DNA of 59,015 nucleotides from Rubrivivax sp. (lineage in GTDB: Bacteria; Pseudomonadota; Gammaproteobacteria; Burkholderiales; Burkholderiaceae_C): assembly GCA_019635315.1 (NCBI GenBank), contig JAHBZT010000010.1, positions 1-59,015 on the forward strand, in the 5' to 3' direction. The stretch's first letter is position 1, and the number at the start of each line of letters is the position of its first letter. Both the position numbers and the translations under genes were made by a program. This document shows positions 8,054 through 16,139 of the stretch, in pieces. The notes below the pieces were generated by a model that made no database searches, was not told the DNA's origin, and was given only the letters and a program-made list of their open reading frames with translations.

Positions 8054-8521
8054 GTGAAACCCATCGGCCCGCTGGCCCTCTTTGTCGCCACCGTCACGAC
8101 CCTCGGCGCCGTCGGCCCTGCCGCGGCGGACAGCGCGGGCTCGGGACCGCCGGCGGCGCCGCCGGCCGCCGGTGCCGAGGGCTACGTGCACCACCTCGCC
8201 GCGCTGATCAACGAATACCGGCAGCACCAGGGCCTGCCGCCGCTGGCCTTCGCCGACGAGCTGTCCGCGCTGGCCGCCGAGCACAGCGGCGCGATGGCCG
8301 CGCAGCGCCGGCTGTCGCACGACGGCTTCCGCGACCGGCTCCGGCGCGCCGGCAGCCGCGTCTGCGTCGAGAACGTCGGCCAGGGCTACCGCAGCGCCGA
8401 GGCCCTGCTCGACGGCTGGCGGCAGTCGCCGGCCCACCATGTCAACCTGCTCGCCGACGATGTCGCGCGCATGGGCATCGCGGCCAGCGCGCGCTACGTG
8501 ACCTTCTTCGCCTGCCGCTGA
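8054..8521 (+). CDS. Exported CAP/SCP-domain protein (155 aa)
   Basis: A signal peptide (~residues 1-26, ending near AAADS) is followed by one CAP (SCP/PR-1) domain: LINEYRQHQGLPPLAFADEL, AAEHSGAMAAQRRLSHDGF, then ENVGQGYRSAEALLDGWRQS with PAHHVNLL and a final FFACR strand. The His and Glu positions typical of the CAP cavity are kept (AEHSG, CVENVG, PAHHVN). Bacterial CAP proteins are secreted and mostly uncharacterised; some bind lipids or act at the cell wall. Start is GTG 8054 with AGGAG ~11 nt upstream. Confidence 0.85.
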   Translation: MKPIGPLALFVATVTTLGAVGPAAADSAGSGPPAAPPAAGAEGYVHHLAALINEYRQHQGLPPLAFADELSALAAEHSGAMAAQRRLSHDGFRDRLRRAGSRVCVENVGQGYRSAEALLDGWRQSPAHHVNLLADDVARMGIAASARYVTFFACR

Positions 8522-8585
8522 ATGCGCGGCGGCGCTGCCCGCCGGCGGCCGGCGGCGGCGCCCGCTTGAGGCATCATCGCCCGCG

Positions 8586-9542
8586 ATGGGCCCCTTCCTC
8601 GCCAAGCGCCTGGCCACCTTTCTCGCCACGCTGGCCGTGGCCTCGGTCGTCGTCTTCGCGGTGCTGGAGCTGCTGCCCGGCAACGCGGCCGAGGTCATCC
8701 TGGGCGACACCGCCACGCCCGAGTCGCTGGCCGCGCTGGAAGCGAAGCTGGGCCTGGACCGCCCGGCGCTGACGCGCTACGCGGACTGGGTCGGCGGCCT
8801 GCTGCAGGGCCGCACCGCCGAGAGCATCAGCTACGGCAACCCGACCGCCGAGCTGATCGGCGAGCGGCTGCGCGTGACGCTGCCGCTGGCGCTGCTGGCG
8901 ATGGCGCTGACCGTGGTGCTGGCGCTGGCGCTGGGTGTCTATGCCGCGTCGCGCCACGGCAAGCTGGGCGACGTCGGCGTGATGGCGGCCAGCCAGGTCG
9001 GCATCGCGATCCCCAACTTCTGGTTCGCGATCCTGCTGATCCTGGTCTTCGCGGTGCACCTGCAGTGGGTCAGCGCCGGCGGCTTTCCGGGCTGGACCGA
9101 GGACGAGGGCGGCGGCGTCTGGGAAGGCCTCAAGGCGCTGATCCTGCCGGCCATCGCGCTGGCCATGGTGCAGGCGGCGATCCTGGCGCGCATCACGCGG
9201 TCCTCGGTGCTGGACGTGATGCGCGAGGACTTCGTGCGCACCGCGCGCGCCAAGGGCCTGACGCGGCGTCAGGCGCTGTGGCGCCACGTGCTGCGCAACG
9301 CGATGATCCCGGTGCTGACGGTGGCCGGGCTGCAATTCGCCAACCTGGTCACCGGCACCATCGTGGTCGAGAACGTCTTCGTGCTGCCGGGCATCGGCCG
9401 GCTCGTCTTCCAGGCCATCGCCAACCGCGACCTCGTCGTCGTGCGCGACGTGGTCATGCTGCTCGCCGCGGTGGTGGTCATCGTCAACTTCGTCGTCGAC
9501 GTGCTGTATGCGCTGGTCGACCCGCGGCTGAGGCATGGCTAG
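8586..9542 (+). CDS. Peptide-type ABC transporter permease, DppB/OppB family (318 aa)
   Basis: Inner-membrane subunit of an oligopeptide/nickel-type importer. It has six hydrophobic segments, the N-terminal FLAKRLATFLATL start typical of DppB, the LPGNAAEVILG segment, and the EAA loop that docks the ATPase (EDFVRTARAKGLTRRQALWRHVLRNA). The C-terminal VDVLYALVDPRLR is diagnostic. Full length. The partner permease follows after a 138-bp gap that holds a repeat, instead of the usual overlap. No ATPase or binding protein lies beside it; the set at 35.9-39.3 kb has those but no permeases and could be the complement. Confidence 0.93.
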   Translation: MGPFLAKRLATFLATLAVASVVVFAVLELLPGNAAEVILGDTATPESLAALEAKLGLDRPALTRYADWVGGLLQGRTAESISYGNPTAELIGERLRVTLPLALLAMALTVVLALALGVYAASRHGKLGDVGVMAASQVGIAIPNFWFAILLILVFAVHLQWVSAGGFPGWTEDEGGGVWEGLKALILPAIALAMVQAAILARITRSSVLDVMREDFVRTARAKGLTRRQALWRHVLRNAMIPVLTVAGLQFANLVTGTIVVENVFVLPGIGRLVFQAIANRDLVVVRDVVMLLAAVVVIVNFVVDVLYALVDPRLRHG

Positions 9543-9560
9543 GACCCCCACGCTCCCTCC

Positions 9561-9595
9561 GGTCGCTGCCCCCCGAGGGGGCTCCGGCAGCGGAC
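9561..9595. repeat. REP-like palindrome between the two permease genes
   Basis: A hairpin with arms built on GCTGCC/GGCAGC and an inner CCCCCGAGGGGG core lies in the 138-bp gap 9543-9680. The gap otherwise contains only GC-rich filler. The same CCCCCGAGGGGG-type palindrome is a familiar extragenic repeat in Burkholderiales genomes. No second copy was noticed in this window. Confidence 0.6.
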
Positions 9596-9680
9596 CGGCA
9601 AAGCCGGATCCGCGCCGGCGCTTGGCTGGCCCTGCACCCTGCATCGCGCGGTGCCGGCCGGTTGCCTCGAGGTCGACGAC

Positions 9681-10520
9681 GTGAGCGACTCCGTCTGGGC
9701 GCGCGCGCTGCGCCACAAGAGCTTCGTCGTCGGCGCGCTGCTGACCCTGCTGATGACGGCCGCGGCGCTGCTGTCGCTGGTCTGGACGCCGCACCCGGTG
9801 GCCGAGATCGACATCCCGAACCGCTTCGCGCCGCCGTCGGCGGCGAACTGGCTGGGCACCGACAGCCTCGGGCGCGACCTCTTCAGCCAGCTGCTGGTGG
9901 GCTCGCAGAACAGCATCGTCGTCGGCATCGTCGCGGTCGGCATCGGCCTCGTGATCGGCGTCGTGCTGGGCTGCGTCGCGTCGGCGCGCCGCGGCTGGGT
10001 GGAGGAACTGGTGATGCGCGCCAGCGACTTCACCTTCGCCTTCCCGGCGCTGCTGTCGGCGATCATGCTGACCGCGATCTACGGCCCCGGGCTCGTGATG
10101 AGCATCGTCGCCATCGGCATCTTCAACATCCCGGTCTTCGCGCGCATCACGCGCGCCTCGGCCAACGCGGTGTGGGCGCGTGAATACGTCACCGCGGCGC
10201 GCGCCGCCGGCAAGGGGCCGCTGCGCATCACGCTGGACCATGTGCTGCCCAACATCGCGAGCCCGCTGATCGTGCAGGCGACGATCTCGTTCGCCACCGC
10301 GATCCTGGCCGAGGCCGCGCTGTCCTACCTGGGCCTGGGCACGCAGCCGCCGCAGCCGAGCTGGGGCCGCATGCTGTCGGAAGCGCAGACGCAGATGTTC
10401 CAGGCGCCGATGCTGGCCGTCTACCCCGGCGTGGCCATCGTGCTGAGCGTGCTCGGCCTGAACCTGATGGGCGACGGCCTGCGCGACCTGCTGGACCCCA
10501 AGCTGGCGCGGCGGCGCTAG
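9681..10520 (+). CDS. Peptide-type ABC transporter permease, DppC/OppC family (279 aa)
   Basis: Second inner-membrane subunit. The features are typical: a short cytoplasmic start (SDSVWARALRHKSFVVGAL), the NWLGTDSLGRDLFSQLLVG motif characteristic of DppC, the EAA loop (EYVTAARAAGKGPLRITLDHVLPN), and a C-terminal GDGLRDLLDPKL. Start chosen at GTG 9681 because the family N-terminus begins there; an in-frame upstream ATG at 9651 adds ten unlike residues. It pairs with the DppB-type protein at 8586. The substrate class (peptides, glutathione, nickel, opines) is undetermined. Confidence 0.93.
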   Translation: MSDSVWARALRHKSFVVGALLTLLMTAAALLSLVWTPHPVAEIDIPNRFAPPSAANWLGTDSLGRDLFSQLLVGSQNSIVVGIVAVGIGLVIGVVLGCVASARRGWVEELVMRASDFTFAFPALLSAIMLTAIYGPGLVMSIVAIGIFNIPVFARITRASANAVWAREYVTAARAAGKGPLRITLDHVLPNIASPLIVQATISFATAILAEAALSYLGLGTQPPQPSWGRMLSEAQTQMFQAPMLAVYPGVAIVLSVLGLNLMGDGLRDLLDPKLARRR

Positions 10521-10545
10521 CTGCCAGCCAGCCCGTGCGCCCGTT

Positions 10546-11355
10546 TCAGGCCGCCAGCGGCAGCGGCTGCGGCCGCAGCCACTCGGGCAGGGCCGCCAGC
10601 ACGCGTTCGGCATGCGTCAGCGGCGCCAGGTGGCCGAGGCCGGTCAGCGTCAGGCCGCCGGCCTGCGGCAGCAACTCGGCCAGCAGCGCGCCGACCTGGC
10701 GCGCCGGCAGCGGCGAGCGCGTGCCGCCCATCAGGTGCACCGGCATCGTCAGCGTGCGCCAGGCGGCGGCCGGCACGCGGTCGGCGAACAGCGCCTCGAA
10801 CTCGGCCTGCACCTTGGGCATGCGCGCGGCGATCGCGTCGCGCTGCGCATCGCCCAGTTCGCGCCAGGCGCCTTCGCCGGACCAGTAGTCGACGAAGCGC
10901 TCGCCCGCCGCGTGCAGCGTGCCCGACAGCACCTCCATGCCGATGCGGCGGCCGACGCCGACGATGTCCTCGTACGACTGCAGGCTGCCCGGCGAGCGCC
11001 GCAGCAGCGCGAAGCGCACCGGCTCGTACAGCGTCAGGCTGGCCACGCGCTCGGGCCAGCGCAGCGCGATCTGCAGCGCGACCGCGCCGCCGTAGGAGTG
11101 GCCGAACAGGTGCACCGGCTGCGCGTGCAGCAGCGGCGCCAGGTGCTCGGCCTCGGCGTCCAGCGACGCCGGCGTGCCGGCCGGCCAGGCCGCCTCGCCG
11201 GCATAGCCCAGCAGTTCGGGGGTCAGCACGCGATAGCGCGGCGCCTGCGCGGCGGCATAGGGCGCCCACTGGCGCGGCGAGCTGCCGCTGGCGTGCAGCA
11301 TCAGCAGGGTCGGGCGGTCCGCGCGGCGGCGCGGCAGGGTCAGCAGCGTGGACAT
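10546..11355 (-). CDS. Alpha/beta-fold hydrolase (269 aa)
   Basis: A soluble serine hydrolase or related enzyme. The alpha/beta hydrolase core is visible: LLMLHASGSSPRQWAPY (oxyanion region), the nucleophile elbow GHSYGG (Ser in G-x-S-x-G), an acidic residue after the LMGGTRSPLP strand, and His in LTGLGHLAPL near the C-terminus. A helical cap lies between the elbow and the acid. ATG 11355 has GGAGA ~9 nt upstream. It is divergent from the large sensor kinase and convergent with the permease gene at 10520. The substrate cannot be predicted. Confidence 0.9.
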   Translation of the reverse strand: MSTLLTLPRRRADRPTLLMLHASGSSPRQWAPYAAAQAPRYRVLTPELLGYAGEAAWPAGTPASLDAEAEHLAPLLHAQPVHLFGHSYGGAVALQIALRWPERVASLTLYEPVRFALLRRSPGSLQSYEDIVGVGRRIGMEVLSGTLHAAGERFVDYWSGEGAWRELGDAQRDAIAARMPKVQAEFEALFADRVPAAAWRTLTMPVHLMGGTRSPLPARQVGALLAELLPQAGGLTLTGLGHLAPLTHAERVLAALPEWLRPQPLPLAA

Positions 11356-11555
11356 GGTGGGGTCTCCGGTCGTGCGCCCCGGGGTTCGGTGCGCTGGCGG
11401 CAGCTTCGGCGGCGTCGGTATCCGTCGTTTGTCGACCGCGCCCCGGCCTGCGGCCGGCGTGTATCGGCCGCAGGCGGCGCGCCGCGCCCTGTATCGCGCT
11501 CGTAACCGACGGGTATCGATGCGGCAATGTCGCCCCGCGGCCGCCGCGCGCGGCC

Positions 11556-11561
11556 TAGACT
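11556..11561 (+). promoter_or_regulatory. Possible -10 (TAGACT) close to the kinase start
   Basis: TAGACT ends 10 nt before ATG 11572, so the transcript would have almost no leader. The 216-bp intergenic gap before it also holds three (T/G)GTATCG motifs (at about 11460, 11490 and 11512). Confidence 0.35.
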
Positions 11562-11571
11562 GCGCGCCACG

Positions 11572-14500
11572 ATGGCTGCCGCCCTGCCCACCGACGCCGC
11601 CGCGCCGCCCGGCTGGGGCCCGCAGGCGCTGGCGATGCTGCGCGCGGCGCAGGCCGTCGCGCACCCCGGCGGCCCGACGCTGTTCGACGACCTGGTAGGC
11701 GAGCTGGCCGCGACGCTCGGCGCCGCGACCGTCTTCGTGGCGGTCTTCGCCGACGAGTCGCGCACTCACATGCGAACGCTGGCGGTGCGCCTGGACGGTC
11801 GCGCACTGCAGAACTTCGACTACCCGCTCGCGGGCTCGCCCTGCGCGCAGGTGGCCGGGCGCGCCTACCGCTACGTGGCCACCGGCGTGGCGGCGGAGTT
11901 CGCGCCGGGCACGATCTTCGGCGCCAAGGGCATGGACTGCTACGCGGCCTTCCCGCTGACGGCCGGCACCGGCGAGCCGCTGGGCCTGCTGGTCGCGATG
12001 GACCGCCGCCCGCTGGCCGACGCCGCGCTGGCCGAGGCGCTCTTGAAAATCTTCGCCGGCCGCATGGCCGCCGAGATCGAGCGCTCGCGCGCCGACGCGG
12101 CGCTGCGCGCGGCGGCGCTGGCGGTGTCCAGCGCCCGCGGCGAGTCGGTCTTCGACGAGCTGGTGCGCTTCCTGGCGGCGCAGCTGAACGTGGAGGTCGC
12201 CTTCATCGCCCGCCACGAGGACGCCGTTCCCGGCACGATGCGCATGCTGGCGATGTACTACGACGGGCAGGTGCTGCACGACATCCGCTATCCGATCGCC
12301 GGCACGCCCTGCGAGACGGTCTACGGCCGCGAGTTCCGCGTCTACCCGTCCGGGCTCGGCGCGCTGTTCCCCGACGACCCGGACGTCGGCCTGCAGGGCA
12401 CCGTCAGCTACGCCGGCTACCCGCTGACGACGCGCGACGGGCGCGCGCTGGGCAACATCTCGGTCGCCTCGCGCCAGCCGCTGACGCAGCTGGACCGGCT
12501 GGAGTCGCTGCTGCAGATCTTCGCGGTGCGCGCCGCGGCCGAGATCGAGCAGCAGGCCGCGCGCGAGGCGCTCGAGCGCTCCGAGGCCAGCTACCGCGCG
12601 ATCTTCGAGGCCACCGAGGACGCCGTCTTCGTGCACGACTGGGACAGCGGGCGCATCCTGGACGTCAACCCCAAGGCCTGCGAGCTCTACGGCTACACGC
12701 GCGAGGAGCTGCTGCAGGTCTCGGTGGCCGACCTCAGCTCCGGCGTCCACCCCTACACGGCCGAGCAGGCGCTGGCGCACCTGCAGCGCGCCCGGCTCGG
12801 CCGCTCGCAGGCCATCGAGTGGCACCGCCGCAACAAGGACGGCAGCCTGCACTGGGACGAGGTCTACCTCAAGCCGGTGCACATCGACGGCCGGCGCCGC
12901 ATCCTGGCCTTCACGCGCGAGATCACCGAGCGCAAGCAGGCGCTGCAGGCGCTGGAGGCGCGCGAGCAGCAGTACCGCGCGATCGTCGACGGCAGCGCCG
13001 ACGCGCTGGTGCTGTGGAACGGGGCGCTCACCGTCGTCGACGTCAACGCCGCCTTCACGCGGCTGACCGGCTTCACGCGCGAGGACGTGATCGGCGTGCC
13101 CTTCGGCTCGCGGCTGGACGCCGACGACGTGATGCAGCGCCACTCGCTGATCCGTGGCGCGCTCGCCGGCCACGAGGGCCGCATCGAGACGCGCACCTCG
13201 CGCAAGGACGGCAGCCGCTTCGACATCGAGCTGCGCTACCTGCCGGTGCGCTTCGGCGGCGAGGCCTACGCGCTGGCGATCGGCCGCGACGTCAGCGAGC
13301 GCCTGGAGCGCGAGCGCGCGCTGCAGCGCAGCGAGGCGCGGCTGCGCGCCACCGTGGAGGCCGCGTTCGACAGCGTGATCGGCATGGACGGCGAGGGCCG
13401 CATCGTCGAGTTCAACGCCGCCGCCGAGCGCTGCTTCGGCCACCGCCGCGACGACGTGATGGGCCGGCTGCTCGCCGACGTGATCCTGCCCGAGCGCCAC
13501 CGCGACGCGCATGCGCGCGGGCTCAGGCATTTCCACGCCAGCGGGCGCGGCCCGATGATCGGCCGCCTGATCGAGACCAGCGCACTGCGCGCCGACGGCA
13601 GCGAGATCCCGGTCGAGCTGGCGATCAGCGTCGCCGCGGTGCCCGAGGGCAGCATCTTCGTCGGCCACCTGCGCGACATCAGCGAGCGCCGCGCCGCCGA
13701 CCGCGCGCTGCGCGACAGCGAGGCGCAGTACCGCGCCATCTTCAACGCCTCGGCCGACGCGCTGGTGCTGCGCGACGCGGACTTCCGCATCGTCGACGTC
13801 AACGAGACCTACGTCACGATGACCGGCTACGGGCGCGCCGCCGTGATCGGGCAGGACCGCGTCGTCGCCAACCCGGCCGACGAGCACGACGGGATCCGCG
13901 CGCTGCATGCCCGCGCGCTGGCCGGCGAGCCGGTGGTGCTGGAGACGCAGCTGGTGCGCCGCGACGGCGGCCGCTACGAGCTGGAACTGCGCGGCGTGCC
14001 GATCGTGCACCGCGGCGAGCCGCATGTGCTGTACATCGGCCGCGACATCACCGAGCGCAAGCGTGCCGAGCGCGCGCTGCGCGACAGCGAGGAGCAGTAC
14101 CGCGCGATCTTCAATGCCTCGGCGGACGGCCTGGTGCTGCGCGACGCCGACTACCGCGCCGTCGAAGTCAACCCCGCGTACGCCACGATGAGCGGCTACA
14201 CGCGCGAGGAGGTCATGGCCGCCGAACACGTGCTGACCCAGTCCGACGAGGCCGTGCTGCAGCGCCACCGCGCCGAGCACCGGCTCGCGCTGGCCGGCCA
14301 GGAGCTGAGCTACGAGACCACCGCGACGCGCAAGGACGGCTCGCAGATGCAGGTCGAGGTGCGCGGCATGCCGGTCATGTACCGGGGCCGGCAGCATGTG
14401 CTGTACAGCGCCCGCGACATCAGCGCGCGCAAGCGCACCGAGCAGGCCCTGCGCGCGAGCGAGGAGCAGTACCGCGCGATCTTCGACGCGTCGATCGACG

Positions 14501-16029
14501 CGATGGTCCTGTGGAACAGCCGCTTCGAGCGCGTCGACGTCAACCCGGCCTACGAGCGCATCTTCGGCTGGCGGCGCGACGAGGTGATCGGTGTCGGCGT
14601 CGATGGGCCGAACCCGGACGACGCCGCGCGCTCGCGGCGCGAGCTGGTGCGGCGCGCGCTCGCCGGCGAGGCCTGCAGTGCCGTCCGCGAGACCATGGGC
14701 AGGGACGGCAGGATGATCCCCACCGAGGTGCACGTGATCCCGTTCACGCACCGCGGCGAGCCGCACGTGCTGGTGATCGCGCGCGACATCACCGAGCAGC
14801 GCGAGGCCGAGGCGCAGCGTGCCCGGCTCGAGCGCCAGCTGCGCCAGGCGCAGAAGATGGAGGCCATCGGCCAGCTCACCGGCGGCATCGCGCACGACTT
14901 CAACAACATCCTGACCAGCGTGATCGGCTACCTGGTGCTGGGCCAGGAACGCGCCGAGTCGCTGGCCGACGCGACGCTGGTACGCCAGCTCGGCCAGGCC
15001 CACCTGGCGGCGCAGCGCGCGCGCGAGCTGATCGCGCAGATGCTGGCCTTCGCGCGCCGCCAGCGCGGCGAGCGCCGCGTGCTGGCGCTGGCGCCGCTGG
15101 TGCGCCAGACGCTGCAGCTGCTGCGCGCCACGCTGCCCGCCTCGGTGGCCGTCGACAGCGCCGGGCTGCCCGACGGCGACGACGCGCCGCTCGTGCAGGC
15201 CGACCCGGTGCAGCTCGAGCAGCTGCTGTTCAACCTGTGCATCAACGCACGCGACGCGATCAGCGGGCCGGGCACGATCCGCGTGCGCCTGCGCGAGGTC
15301 GGCGGCGGCCATGCCTGCGCCTCGTGCCGGGCCCCGGTCGGCGGCGGGCGCTGGGTCGAGCTGTCGGTGGCCGACAGCGGGTGCGGCATCGCGCCGGAGG
15401 TGCTGGAACGCATGTTCGAGCCCTTCTACTCCACCAAGGAGGTCGGCCGCGGCTCCGGCATGGGGCTGGCGATGGTGCATGGCATCGTCCACGACCACGG
15501 CGGCCATGTCGACGTGCGCACCGCGCCGGGCGCCGGGACCGAGTTCCGCGTGCTGCTGCCGCCGGCGGACGGGCCCGCGGCGGCCGCGGCGCCCCGGCCC
15601 GCCGGCGCGGCGGCCCCGGCCACGCAGCCGTTGCCGCCGGCGCGCGTGCTGCTGGTCGAGGACGAGGTGCTGGTCGGCGACTTCATGGCCGAGCTGCTGG
15701 CCGGCTGGGGGCTGCGCGTGCAGCTCGAACGCGACCCGCTGCGCGCCGCGGCCTGGCTGGACGACCCCGGGCATGGCATCGACTGCCTGGTCACCGACCA
15801 GACGATGCCGCAGATGACCGGGCTGGCGCTGGCGCAGCATGCCCATGCGCGGCGCCCGCGGCTGCCGGTGCTGCTGTACAGCGGCCACACCGCAGCCGTC
15901 GACGCCGACGAGGCCCGCCGCCACGGCGTGCACGCCGTGCTCGCCAAGCCGGTGGACCCGCCGCTGCTGCGCGCCGCGCTGCTGCGCTGCCTGGCCGCGC
16001 CGGCCGACGCGGCCGGTTCCGTGGCCTGA
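11572..16029 (+). CDS. Hybrid sensor histidine kinase: 2 GAF, 6 PAS, HisKA, HATPase, receiver (1485 aa)
   Basis: A very large soluble-looking sensor; no transmembrane helix is evident. Order with rough residues: two GAF-type domains (10-170 and 180-330), then six PAS domains starting near 337, 464, 586, 716, 840 and 962 (each beginning with a YRAIF/YRAIV-like strand). The kinase core follows with phospho-acceptor His1108 in GGIAHDFNNIL, an ATPase domain (N-box NLCINARDAI, then ADSGCGIAPE and GSGMGLAM), and a C-terminal receiver (~1356-1476) with VEDE and phospho-acceptor Asp1409 in VTDQTMP. PAS 4-6 are very alike, suggesting recent internal duplication. ATG 11572 is preferred over 11527. It stands 110 bp before the diguanylate cyclase and may act with it. 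The signal is unknown. Confidence 0.93.
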   Translation: MAAALPTDAAAPPGWGPQALAMLRAAQAVAHPGGPTLFDDLVGELAATLGAATVFVAVFADESRTHMRTLAVRLDGRALQNFDYPLAGSPCAQVAGRAYRYVATGVAAEFAPGTIFGAKGMDCYAAFPLTAGTGEPLGLLVAMDRRPLADAALAEALLKIFAGRMAAEIERSRADAALRAAALAVSSARGESVFDELVRFLAAQLNVEVAFIARHEDAVPGTMRMLAMYYDGQVLHDIRYPIAGTPCETVYGREFRVYPSGLGALFPDDPDVGLQGTVSYAGYPLTTRDGRALGNISVASRQPLTQLDRLESLLQIFAVRAAAEIEQQAAREALERSEASYRAIFEATEDAVFVHDWDSGRILDVNPKACELYGYTREELLQVSVADLSSGVHPYTAEQALAHLQRARLGRSQAIEWHRRNKDGSLHWDEVYLKPVHIDGRRRILAFTREITERKQALQALEAREQQYRAIVDGSADALVLWNGALTVVDVNAAFTRLTGFTREDVIGVPFGSRLDADDVMQRHSLIRGALAGHEGRIETRTSRKDGSRFDIELRYLPVRFGGEAYALAIGRDVSERLERERALQRSEARLRATVEAAFDSVIGMDGEGRIVEFNAAAERCFGHRRDDVMGRLLADVILPERHRDAHARGLRHFHASGRGPMIGRLIETSALRADGSEIPVELAISVAAVPEGSIFVGHLRDISERRAADRALRDSEAQYRAIFNASADALVLRDADFRIVDVNETYVTMTGYGRAAVIGQDRVVANPADEHDGIRALHARALAGEPVVLETQLVRRDGGRYELELRGVPIVHRGEPHVLYIGRDITERKRAERALRDSEEQYRAIFNASADGLVLRDADYRAVEVNPAYATMSGYTREEVMAAEHVLTQSDEAVLQRHRAEHRLALAGQELSYETTATRKDGSQMQVEVRGMPVMYRGRQHVLYSARDISARKRTEQALRASEEQYRAIFDASIDAMVLWNSRFERVDVNPAYERIFGWRRDEVIGVGVDGPNPDDAARSRRELVRRALAGEACSAVRETMGRDGRMIPTEVHVIPFTHRGEPHVLVIARDITEQREAEAQRARLERQLRQAQKMEAIGQLTGGIAHDFNNILTSVIGYLVLGQERAESLADATLVRQLGQAHLAAQRARELIAQMLAFARRQRGERRVLALAPLVRQTLQLLRATLPASVAVDSAGLPDGDDAPLVQADPVQLEQLLFNLCINARDAISGPGTIRVRLREVGGGHACASCRAPVGGGRWVELSVADSGCGIAPEVLERMFEPFYSTKEVGRGSGMGLAMVHGIVHDHGGHVDVRTAPGAGTEFRVLLPPADGPAAAAAPRPAGAAAPATQPLPPARVLLVEDEVLVGDFMAELLAGWGLRVQLERDPLRAAAWLDDPGHGIDCLVTDQTMPQMTGLALAQHAHARRPRLPVLLYSGHTAAVDADEARRHGVHAVLAKPVDPPLLRAALLRCLAAPADAAGSVA

Positions 16030-16139
16030 AGGCCACGGCCGGCGCACGCCGGAGCCACCGGCGCGAACAAGCGCACCTTCCACCCCGTTTCTCGCGCCGC
16101 TGCGGCACCGTCGCCGCGGCACACTGGACCTTCACGCCG

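Noticed and set aside
10546-16122. A 1858-codon open frame on the minus strand across the sensor kinase
   Set aside because: It is a shadow: only its last 269 codons are the alpha/beta hydrolase. The rest is Arg/Ala/His/Gly-rich with no domain pattern, while the plus strand has clear GAF, PAS and kinase motifs.
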